Shown here: in pieces, positions 48,046-58,336 of the stretch
Layout of the letters: every line of letters starts with the position of its first letter
Numbering within the stretch: position 1 is the stretch's first letter
Assembly: GCA_031835245.1 (NCBI GenBank)
Contig: JAVKOQ010000076.1
Location: forward strand, 62,001 to 126,000
Reading direction: 5' to 3'
DNA: 64,000 nucleotides
Source: Balamuthia mandrillaris
Lineage: Eukaryota > Discosea > Longamoebia > Balamuthiidae
Notes under the pieces: generated by a model
The model's input: the letters and a program-made list of their open reading frames with translations, nothing else
Databases searched by the model: none
What the model was told of the DNA's origin: nothing
Translations under genes and position numbers: made by a program

Positions 48046-49573
48046 CGCTCTCTCACTCTTTCTCTCTCCTCTTCCTCTCCCACACATACACACCACACTC
48101 TCTCTTTTTCTTGATTCCTTTGTTATTTCATTTGCTTACGACAATACAAAAAACCGAACAGAGGAGGAAGAGTACACAGCGATAAGCGGAAGTGTGGATG
48201 GAGCAAGCGGCTTTGCTTGGATTATCATCAGAAACACGTTGTTCCTTTGGCAATATTTGCGTGTTGAGGTATTGAAAGCTTCTTCTTCTTTTTTTTTTTT
48301 GGCTCAAGAAGAGAGATAACGAGACAGAGAGAAAGAGGGAGCGAGAAACTTGGCTATCAAGTAGGCCAAGCACTAAGTTGCAAAAAGCACAAGAGAGAGA
48401 GAGAGAGAGAGAGCGAAGTTGCGACGTAGAGTGGGGAGGAGGAGAGGACAGAAAGCAGAGAATAGACGTCCTCACTAATGAAACAAAAACAAAACAGGAG
48501 CAAGGCCATAGTCAACAATTCCAGCTGCCAAGCTCCAAATACGCTTATGACGGTAACTTAGTGGCTATTGTGCCAGGTCAAGGTGCCACTGGCAGTCATC
48601 GTGCCAAGGGAGTTAAAGGTTTCTTGTCTAGTTCTCTCCTCTAGATCTTTTCTCCATTTATCTCTTGTCCTTTTCCCTTATCTTGTTATAAACAACACAA
48701 AAAGGATTATTGGTTTGTTCTAGAGAAGGCATCATTCGATATTGGCCTAACGTGGAACATAATACCACCCTTGAAAGCTCTCTAGACCTCTCTGCCCATT
48801 CCGCCTCTGGCAGCCCTGTCTCCTCTTCGTCCTCTGGTGAAAAGAAACCGCTGGCCACGCGTCTCATTTCCTTAGGCCAGGCAGGACACGTACTGGGCAC
48901 TAACCAAGGAACCCTCTTCCACATCGTCTTGTGGCAACCCAGTACCGGATGTTGTCTCAACACACGACCTATAGTCAAACCGGTCGGCATGCTCGCCGGC
49001 TTGGGAAGAAGACTGTTCTCCTTTGGGAAAGCTCTGCCTCCTTCTGCTGTGGTGGCCATGGCACAAGGAGCAGGAGCTGCCATATCGGATAGTTCTTCGT
49101 TATCAGCATCCTCGGAATTGTTTGTATTGACAGAAACCTCGCTTCAACGGTGGAGGATCTTTTTGGGCACTCAAGAACGAATGCTCAACGAAACGGGGCT
49201 TCATGACCTCATCAAAAAGAAACTAGTAGAGGAAGATGAGCTCGAAAGGGCTCGACGAGAGGTGGAAGAAGAAGAGATAGGAGGGGGGGTGGGTGACCTT
49301 TGGCTGTTGGACATGCAACGTGGCGAAACAGGGGTCTACGTGCTGGTTGCCTATAGCGACCTCAACTCCACCCAACAAGAACGTACTTTCACTTATTGCA
49401 TTGTGGAGGTGAAACTTTACCACCCTGATAGCGGAGAAGGCATATCACCTGAACTTGGTAATCTGCTCTATTTACAACCGCCTACCGAGGTATCTTCTTC
49501 TCCTGCATCCCTATCCTCTTATTGTACTCTTTTGTTCATGGCTTCGCAGGAGAGAAAGAAAAGAGAAGAGAAG

Positions 49574-49614
<41 letters not shown>

Positions 49615-52600
49615 AGTCACCTAACACAACAGCCCCATAATCACAGCCAGTGGACGAGGAGGACTTATTGACAGCACGCGCGGTAAGGTTGATAGTACCA
49701 GCGGGAGGACCTTGCGCCTACGTCAACTGGCCCTCCATCATCGTGTTGATGAAAGTGCCGGAAGATGAGCGCCCTTTGGACTGGGTTACGCTCAAAGGCA
49801 GCAAATCAGAGGTCATCATTGGGGCTGGCTCAGGTCCTATGCCTCGGGGCAGCATTCCTTCTTCTTGGGCCTTTTCTCCTTCCTCCACAAGACAACAAAC
49901 GGTGGCTTCCAATGAAGTCTTTGCGCTCTTCCTTTCTCTTCAATATGGCATACTTGCAGTGTCTCAATACGGATTGGTGCCACGCCGACGTGACATAACG
50001 GAGGAAAAACCTGCGCCCATCGATAAAAACGAAGCAACACTCTCTCTCCCATCGTCGTCGTTGCAGACAGCAGTGCATGAAGACCTTCGTGTGGCCGACG
50101 TTCAGATCAAACATTTGGTGGCCGCCTTTTATCAATACCTTGCTGGCGAGACTTTGCCTCAGGAAGCTCCTCTCATGGCAGCCATGCGTTCCAGCCAACA
50201 AGAGCTCAGTAGCGCTGTGCAAGGTGTTAGCAACATCATCGTTGATGCAAAGCCTCAAAGCAATCCACGATGGGCAGAGGATACCAAGAAGAGCGGAATT
50301 GGAGAGGAGGAAGAGGAAGAAAAGGATAGCGCTTACTCGGAAGCTCAGTCTTTGTTGTTGAGAGAGCAGTTAGCAGAGAAGATTCAGAAGCATGCCACTT
50401 TCATTGGATTTTTGTTCGAGATGAAGCTTTGGGACAAGTTATCTACAACGGCAAAGTTGGTATTGTTTGCTCACTCAGAAAAGCTACAAGCTGCTGCTGG
50501 TACTTACCCTCTTTTTTATTTTTATTTTTTTTGTTCTGTGTGAACTGGAAGCTTACTTCTTCTGTGCTCAAGCACTGAGAGATCATCATAACGCTTTAGC
50601 AGCAGAACTTTCCAGTAACCGACATGCTCTTAAAGCCCTTCAAAAGACAGGTTCCTCTTCATTTTTATTCTTTAGTCTTTTAATGTAACTAATCAAATAA
50701 CAGAGGACTCAGCAGAGGAACAAACACGACCCGACTTTGATGCTCTAACTCAATCCAAAGCAAGAGTAAAAGCTGGTCGAGTAAAGATGGAACTCCTACA
50801 AAAGGCCATTCGACTATGGCTAGCTTCTAGCAGCATTCCCTCTGAGTTTTGGAGCGAAACTACCGGTCTAGCTCCTGAAGACATGTTCTACAGTCATGTC
50901 TCCGCTGTGGATGAGCTTCTGGGCCATCTTCAAGGCCTTGAGTTGAACGTGTTGGGACCAATTCTTACGCGGAGCATTCTATCTACGACTGCTGAGGCGC
51001 AGCTCTCAAGTGAGGGGTCAGCGCGTGCTACTGTTCCTCCTTCTGCAGTTCACCTTAGCAGTATCGATGAAATAGAACGGGCTTGTGCTATTATTGAAGA
51101 AGTTGATTTTGTTTTTGAGGTATTATGCTTGTTTTTTTTTTCTTTTTTCATTCATGTTTTTTTTTATTCCCTACTCTTTCTTCTCTCTTCACTTTTCTTA
51201 TAAAAAAAATCGAAAAACATCAAACAGGCGATTTTGTTAACCGCAGTGGAGCATCGACGTTCGAATACTATAGCACGAGACTATCCTTCCCAATATCTGC
51301 AAGCGCCATGGACTTCATCTGAGCGACTCCGCACACAACTTTCCAAGCAAGCCAAGTTGACAGTTCATATTCTTCAAAGCCTTCAAGAACTTCACCCGGA
51401 AGAGTCTTCGTCATCAATGATCGGAGCTCCCGGTACCAACACTGCTCTTTCCTTTGAGCGAACAGAGCAAGTGATGGCGATGATGTTGTCTCAATTATTC
51501 CATTTAGAGGAGATGTTGTTGGATGGTTACGTGGAAGAGCTTTCTATTCTCTCTCGACGAATCACACAACAGCAAAGAAAGAAGGATGACGATGAAGAGG
51601 AAGAAACAGAGCGATTGCGTATTTCGCATGCTACTTTAGAAGAACGGTTTCACGAAGCACGCACACAAGCTATCTCTGCTTTCCGTTCGTTAGCCAAAGT
51701 TACTTCTACCACTACAAACAAGAAAAGCAACCGAAAGACAACATCCGCCATCAGCTTCTACGATGAAGAGGCGGAAGAGGATGAGGAAGAATTATCGGTT
51801 AAAGCTATGGCTAGAAACTACGCTGTGCAGTTAGCGGAGAAGTTCAAGGATTTTGACAGTTTGATTTCCCTTTGCTGCTCTGCCTGCTCCGTGTATGCAG
51901 GAGAGTCGGCTACGGAAACTGCTGCTTATAAGAATAGACGGTTGCAGGAATATATGCACCGTTTCAAGGAAGATAATTTTGCAGAACATCTCTTCCAGTG
52001 GCTTATCATGAATGGTAACCTTCTTTCTCCTCCGTGCTTCTTTCTTCAATCTCCAAGTTAACTTTTTTTTCTTCATACAAACATACAAAAGGCAAACGTA
52101 CAGCTTTATTAACTCAACCAGAAGAGTATAATGACCAATTGAGCAAGTTTTTGGAAGCAGCTGCCTACCAACAATACGCTTGGATACATGCTTTGAAAGT
52201 TGGAAACTATAGTTGCAGTGCTAAAGTGCTGCGGCATCTTGCCGACGAAGAAGACCGACGAGTTGGTCGGAAAAAGGTTTGTTTTGTTTTGTTTTTTTGT
52301 GTGCTTAGTTAGTTAACGGGATTGCGTCTTCATGTTATAGACTTTGTTGAGCATTGGCAAGTTAGCATGTATCGTTGATTCGATGGAAGAGCGTCGGCCA
52401 GGTGGCAAAAGGTGGCTGGACGCAGAAAACTACATTGGACAGGCTGACCAGTTGCTTTATCTCATCAAAGTTCAAGGTACACACCCTTTCTTTTCAATGT
52501 CTCTTTTTCTCGTTTTTGTTTCTCTTTTCTTCCTCTCCTCGTGTTTTAACTTTACCTTTTCTTTCATGCTTTGTGCAACTTCTAATAATTCAATACAGAG

Positions 52601-55507
52601 AAATACCGGTTAGCTCAAAGGGACAGCACACTTGCCTCTCAAAATGTCGCTTTGTCTCCACCTATGTCATTCCAGGATATCATAGATGCCTTCATAGGAG
52701 AAGCCACTCCTTCTGCTCAACAATTCGTTCTTGCTTTGGATGTGTTCCGCAACTCTGATTTGGTTTATTGCTTTTTCTTCTCTGCTTTCTTAGCTTGCTC
52801 AAACGTTTCTAATATTCGCTCTTCTTCTTAAAAAAGCTGAGAAACGAAGAAGAGAATAAAGCTCTGCTCCGATTGATATGGCAACGAGCCTTTCTTTGTA
52901 CAGAGTAAGCATCAGACATTAGGAACACTTTTCAGTTGTTTTTTTTTCTCACGTTTCTCCTATGTTTTATTCAATAGTTGGCGAAGATTAGCTGCTGATT
53001 GGGAGAGAGGCAAAGTGTCAGATGCAGACGTGGAGATGGCGATCAAGAAGGGTGTATTCTTCCGGACGGCTTGCAACCAAGAAGTTAGAAGTCTCTTCAA
53101 CATTCACCTCTTTCAGGAGATCATGACAGAGTACCTGATGAAAGGAAAACGAGCAGCAACAACAAAGCCAACGAAAACCCAATCCAAAGGAAAAGAACTC
53201 ATTATAATTGACGATGAAGAAGATGAAGAAGGAAAAGAGGAAGAAGAAGAGATACAAGAAAGAAATTCTATTTTGGCGAGATTGTTGAAGACAGTATTGG
53301 ACATGATAGCAGAACAATTAGAAAAAGGAGAGGAAGTAGAATTAGACTTGAATGAGACAGAAGAATACGGTGACGAAGGAGAGGAAGAGAAAGAAGAAAG
53401 TTTGTTTGACAACGACCAAGAAGACGATGGCGATGAAGGGCTGCTGCCTCCTCCACAATTGGGAGATTTCCTGAGAACGTCATCGTCACCGATTTCCTCC
53501 CCGGCTTCTCTCTCTCCTGATTCTCTGCACGAAGACCAAGCTTCTCTCTTCCATGACGACAGTTTCGACGACTCAATGATTTTAAATCAAACTGAGGACA
53601 CAACTCTTACTTCCTCCATTTGGCCTTCTTCATCATCTTCGAAGCCTTCAGCTACGATGCGCTCTTCTGTTCTGGCCACTCCGGCTTCCACCACCAAGCT
53701 TTACCCTTCGTTGAAAGCGTTGTCGGAGGAGAGAAGAAACTGGCTGAATGTATCACAAGCTGATAAAATTGCGGAGGAAGAAATGAAACGGCGACAAATT
53801 GAGTTTCAGCAGGAGTTGGATCGTTTGGAAGAGGAGGATGGGGAGGAGGAGGAAGAACTTGAGGAAGAAGAACTGGAAGAACAAGGAGAAGAGGAATATG
53901 AAGAACAAGTAGAAGAAGAACAAGCAGAAGAAGAAGTAGCGGAAGAAGAACCAAGTGAAGAGCAAGAAAAGCAAGAACAATTGCAGGCAGATGAAGAGTA
54001 TGGAGAGGAGGTAGAAGTGCAAGCGGAAGAAGACTTCAAAGAAGATGAACATGAGCAGAGTGTAGAACAAGTTGAAGAAGAACAAGAAAATGAAGAGGAA
54101 GAAGAGCAGGCACAACAAGAAGGCACAATGCTTGTAGAAAGTGAACAAAGCGAAGGCGAGGCAGAAGAAAAAGAAGAACAGCAGGGTGAACAACTTGCTG
54201 AAGAAGAAATGGAAAGTCTTTCATCCGAGGAAGAACACGAACAGGAAGCAGACGAAGGACAAGCAGAAGCGGAAGAAGAAAGCAATGAACAAGAAGAAGC
54301 AGACCGAGAGAGGGTAGACGAAGAGGTAGAGCAAGAAGACCAAGAGCAAACATACGAATCTGAACATGAAGAAGTAGAACAAGAGGGACACGCACAAGAA
54401 GGAGAACAAGAAGAACAAGAAGAGCAAGAAGAAGCAGCGCAAGAGAAAGTAGAAGAAGAGGAGATAGAGCAAGAAGACCAAGAGCAAACATACGAATCTG
54501 AACATGAAGAAGTAGAACAAGAGGGACACGCACAAGAAGAAGAAGGAGAAGAACAAGAAGAACAAGAAGAGCAAGAAGAACAAGAAGAGCAAGAAGAACA
54601 AGAACAAGAAGACCAAGAAGAAGCAGCGCGAGAGAAAGTAGAAGAAGAGGAGATAGAGCAAGAAGAACAAGAGCAAACATATGAATCTGAACATGAAGAA
54701 GTGGAACAAGAGGGACAAGCACAAGTAGAAGCAGAAGAGGAAGGAGTGCCACAAGAACAAGAGGATGATCAAGAAGAACAAGAAGTAGCACTAGAATATG
54801 ATCACGATAAACAAGCGGAAGAGGAACAGGAACAACAAAACGAGGAGGAACAACAGGAACATAAAGAAGAACCAGAACAGGAACAAGAGGAAGCAGCAGA
54901 ACCTCAACAAGAGGAAGAACAAGGAACAGAAGAACAAGAAATAGAACTAGAGGATGCTGAAGAACAGAGCCAAGAAGAGGTAGGAAAGCAAGAAGTGCAA
55001 GAAGAAGAGCAAGAAGCACATGACGGCGAAGAAGGACAAGAAGAAGACGAAGCAGAAGCAGAACAATCGCTGGAACAAGAAGAAGAAGAAGCAGAACAAG
55101 AAGAAGTTCCACAAGAACAAGGAGACGACCAAGAACAGGGACAGGAAATTGAAGAGCAAGGCGATCAAGCAGAAGGAGAAGTTCCACAAGAACAAAAAGA
55201 TGACCAAGAACAGGAACTGGAAGAAGAACACGAGGCAGAGGAAGAAGACCAGGAACAGGAACAAGAAGCAGAACAAGAACAAGAGGGACAAGAAGAAGAA
55301 CCAGAACCAGAGGAGGAAGCAGAACAAGAGGGACAAGAACAAGAACAAGAAGAAGAACCAGAACCAGAGGAGGAAGCAGAAGGAGACCGCTCCACAGAAC
55401 AACCAGAAGAAGACGCATCAGAGCAAGATTCATACACAAATGAAGGAGATGACGATTCCATGCTCGCAGATGAAGAAGAAGCGGACGACGTATCCTTCGA
55501 AGAATGA
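47591..55507 (+). CDS. NUP133: Nucleoporin Nup133 with giant acidic C-terminal tail
   Basis: Scaffold of the Y-complex of the nuclear pore. Thirteen exons join in phase to about 2,213 residues: 47591-48002, 48162-48268, 48498-48618, 48705-49489, 49647-50499, 50573-50650, 50704-51119, 51228-52014, 52092-52276, 52341-52476, 52599-52762, 52837-52904 and 52978-55507. The ATG at 47591 opens a Ser/Thr-rich N-tail. The N-terminal beta-propeller holds CSREGIIRYWPN, RLISLGQAGHVLGTNQGTLF and the family block KPVGMLAGLGRRLFSFG. The alpha-helical domain follows (ALDVFRNSDLLRNEEEN, FLCTDWRRLAADWERG). In the same last exon the fold runs directly into some 700 residues dominated by Glu/Gln, including three near-identical copies of a roughly 27-residue module containing EQTYESEHEEVEQEG. 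Human Nup133 has 1,156 residues and no such tail. Confidence 0.85.
48010..48075. repeat. CT microsatellite in Nup133 intron 1
   Basis: (CT)n within intron 48003-48161, sense-strand pyrimidine. Confidence 0.9.
48389..48412. repeat. GA microsatellite in Nup133 intron 2
   Basis: (GA)n in intron 48269-48497; sense-strand purine, opposite to the usual orientation in this window. Confidence 0.9.
49577..49611. repeat. GA microsatellite in Nup133 intron 4
   Basis: (GA)n in intron 49490-49646; sense-strand purine, the second exception to the pyrimidine rule. Confidence 0.9.
54310..54735. repeat. Three tandem coding copies of an acidic module
   Basis: Near-identical blocks of about 80 bp at roughly 54313-54400, 54450-54540 and 54637-54725 encode the EQTYESEHEEVEQEG module of the Nup133 tail, separated by Glu/Gln spacers of unequal length. 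Nucleotide identity, including synonymous sites, points to recent duplication. Confidence 0.8.
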
Positions 55508-55572
55508 AACCTTTTTCACTTTCATTGTTGGTCATTTATTTCCTTCTTCTCTCCTTCGTTCTGTTTTCACTT

Positions 55573-56285
55573 CTAATGCTTGGAGAGATAGTCGTCTGCG
55601 TTTTGGATCTCCGCGTAGGCAAAGCCAAGGGCGGCCAAGTAGGCTGCCTGCACGTCCTCCGCAGGCACCACTTTGTCCTTGTACTGCACGTCGCGCGTGG
55701 CGCAAGCGTCCTCTATCAAAGTACACCTTTTTTTTTTGGAAAAAAAAAAGAGAGATGATGAGAAGAAATGCAGTCCTCTCTTTGCTTGATGGGGGCTTTT
55801 ACGTACTTGTAGCCAAGATCAGCTGCTGCTCGCACAGTTCCATCAATGCACATGTGGCTCATCGCTCCACAAACCACCAAATTTTCCACCTATTGATTGA
55901 TTTTTGTTTTTTGAGTGAGTGTTAATTATTTTTTTGTTGAGATCCGACTCGTTGGGAAGCGTACGCCAGCTTCTTTGAGCTTTGCGTCGAGCTCAGTGCC
56001 GTTGAAGGAGCTGATCTGCTTCTTGGTGATGATCACGTCCCCCTCCTGCGGCTTCACCTTCTCGTGCAGCTCGGCGCCCTCGCTGCCGGGCAGCATGAAG
56101 CCCAGCTCAGGGGAGGCGGCCTCGTGGCGCACCAGGAAGCGGGGCAGGCCCTTCTGGCGGAAGGAGTGGAGGAGCTTGGCGGCGTTCTCGGTGGCCTGCT
56201 CCATGTTGTGCAGCGTCATCTTGCCGCCGGGGAAGTAGTCGTTCTGGATGTCCACCACCACCAGCGCTGTCTTCTTGCTCTCCAT
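55573..56285 (-). CDS. Isochorismatase-like cysteine hydrolase
   Basis: Member of the nicotinamidase/isochorismatase fold. Exons 56285-55965, 55889-55807 and 55726-55573 join in phase to 185 residues. The ATG at 56285 was chosen because the longer upstream frame has no ATG. Catalytic triad candidates are visible: Asp in ALVVVDIQNDYFPGG, Lys in IITKKQISSFNGT and Cys in VVCGAMSHMCIDGTVRAA, with the family cis-peptide region just before the Cys. The C-terminal ends of the fold are intact (TLIEDACATRDVQYKDK). The substrate cannot be assigned: isochorismate, nicotinamide and other amides are all possible, and no partner pathway gene is adjacent. Nup133 ends 65 bp away on the opposite strand. Confidence 0.92.
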
Positions 56286-56694
56286 TTTTTGCTTTTTCTT
56301 CTTTCTTTTCGTTATGTTGGTTTTTTCAGCCAATAGAAAATCAAAAATAAGTTGTCGACATAAATTTTACACCAAAAGAGAAGACGTTGTCGACGTTTAA
56401 TTATCCAACGGAAAATCAATTGTTCAGGATGATGTCAGCTTCTGGAACCCAATAAGAAATCAAAAATATGTCGACAATATATTATGGCAACTTCCGAAAT
56501 TGACCATTGAGGAAAGAAGAAAGAACGCAGACAGGTTGTTGTTGGCGATTTTGTTTTGTTTTTTTGTTCGGCAAAAGGGAGAAAAAAAATAAATTTGACA
56601 ACAAAGAAAGCGCGTTAGGTTTTTGGTGTTCTTTGTCTTTTTTTTGTTTTTCTTTTTTTTTTTGCTCTTCCCAAAAAAAAAAAAAAACACTCCA
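56286..56694. promoter_or_regulatory. Divergent promoter with duplicated CCAAT-GTCGAC module
   Basis: 409 bp between the isochorismatase-like and BTB/SPRY starts. Two similar modules occur: CCAATAGAAAATCAAAAATA followed by TTGTCGACA (56330-56362), and CCAATAAGAAATCAAAAATA followed by TGTCGACA (56451-56474). A third TTGTCGACG lies near 56388-56396 and a TGATGTCA at about 56430-56437. The right third has long T and A homopolymers close to the BTB/SPRY ATG. Confidence 0.6.
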
Positions 56695-58129
56695 ATGGCA
56701 GGAGAAACTTTCGACTTTGGCATTCCAGCCGGAGAAAGCTTAGACGATGCGCCCAGAAACCACAAAAAACGGAAGAGGAGGTGCAGCTGGAACAAGCGGT
56801 CGCCATCCTCCGCCGGGCAGAGCGAAACGCTCGCGAAAAGATCGAGGTGCTGACCCAGAAGCAGCAGCAATGGAATGCCACTCAAACCCAGATCAACGCC
56901 AACCTTGAGGCCGCTCACCAAAAAGTACTTTTCATTTCTGTTCTTTTTCTTTGTGCTTTTTTTTCAATTTTTCATTTTTCATTTTTTTTTGTTTTATTTT
57001 TTTTATTTTTGGTTTTTTTTTATTTTTCTCTTTTTAACATTTCATTTGAACAAAAACAACAAAAGATAAGGCTGGATGTAGGCGGCAAACTCTTTGCCAC
57101 GAGCAAGTCCACTCTTCTCACCTTCGAGAACACGTTCTTCCACGCGATGCTCTCCTCCGGCAGATGGCTTCCCGATAACCACGCCCAGGAGGACCCCTCT
57201 TCGCCGCCATCACCGCCGCTTTACTTCATCGACCGCAACCCAAAGCTCTTCTCCTTCGTCCTCGACTTTCTGCGCAGCTATAACGATGACATTCAGCACC
57301 GTTACGATGAGGAGGCAGAGGCGCTGCTGCCATCCAAACAACCGCAGCTGCTCGCTCTGAGGAGAGAGGCTGATTTTTATGGGCTTCAACCGTTAGTGTC
57401 CAACTCATCAACCACAAGCTCCACAAACAACGCCAGCGAGGAAAGCAAAGACGGAAGCAAGGAGGAGAAGACCTTGCCACGAATCCTAGGTTGTTGCAGT
57501 TGGACGCGATGGAGCTCGGCCCGAACGTCGTGCTGAGCGGTGACCTGCGAACTGCAGTCAAGAGAGGAAACGCTCCTGGTCACGCGTCCATTCTGGCCAA
57601 ACAGGGCTTCGTTTCGGGCCTTCATTCTTGGTTAGTTGCCATTCATCGTCTCGGCGCTTCTTCTTTGCAGTCTTCTTCCTCTTCGTTTCCGTCTCCGTTC
57701 TCTTCTCCTTTTGCTTCTTCTACCTCTTTCCCTGCATCGCATTGGATTGCAGTTGGAGTTTGTCGCAAGGAACGATTGAGGAACCGAAGCAACAACTATG
57801 CTTCTGCTTTTGCTATCTCCAGCAAGAATCAACTCTGGAGAGCAGACAATGAACGAGAGGGACGACATAATGCAGGGAACGATTGGATCGATGGCGATGT
57901 GCTTCGGGTGACCCTCTCGTTGGAGCAGAGGCTGAACTTTGTGCGCATTGAGAACCTTCGGACAGGGCGTTCCGAACGAATCGAATGGAGAGATGACAAT
58001 GATGAAGAGGAAAGGCTTTATTATCCCTATTTCAACCTGTATAACGTGGCCAGTTCCTTCTCCGTGCTGGACTATCGCTTCTACGGGGAGGATAACAGCA
58101 ACAAAGAGATCGATCATGAACTCCACTGA
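56695..58129 (+). CDS. BTB/POZ (KCTD-type) protein with SPRY domain
   Basis: Possible cullin-3 adaptor (BTB) with a SPRY substrate-binding module. Exons 56695-56924, 57066-57391 and 57490-58129, about 397 residues. Order: short N-terminus (MAGETFDFGIPAG), coiled coil (VQLEQAVAILRRAERN), KCTD/T1-type BTB (IRLDVGGKLFATSKSTL ... FIDRNPKLFSFVLDFLRS ... LRREADFYGLQPL) and SPRY (GLHSWLVAIHRLGAS, WIAVGVCRKERL, GDVLRVTLSLEQRLNFV, YPYFNLYNVASSF). In exon 1 the ATG frame and the coiled-coil frame differ by one base, with no GT available for an intron between them. A one-base discrepancy in the A6 run near 56763-56769 would reconcile them; an unseen upstream exon is the alternative. Exons 2-3 are firm. 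Confidence 0.8.
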
Positions 58130-58336
58130 AGAAAGAAGAACTATCCTTCTTTAGTTTTGTTTTTTGATGTTTGTATGCTTTCTTTTTGAAGTTTTGTTTT
58201 GAACAGTAACACAAATAGTAAAGGAATGAATGAGCCACAAAAGAAAGATTTTGGTTTCGGTAAACCTTTTCCTCTTTCCGTCCAAAGGCCAATTCAAGGC
58301 TGGTCTAGTTCAGAGGAAGCAGCTTGTAGCTTGCTT

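Noticed and set aside
53752-55535. Long minus-strand hydrophobic frames opposite the Nup133 tail
   Set aside because: Leu/Phe-rich antisense of GAA/CAA repeats; low-complexity artefact, not a membrane protein.
57420-57489. Frameshift between the BTB and SPRY parts
   Set aside because: An intron (57392-57489, donor GTTAGT, acceptor CTAG) joins the two frames in phase and restores the BTB C-terminal sequence.
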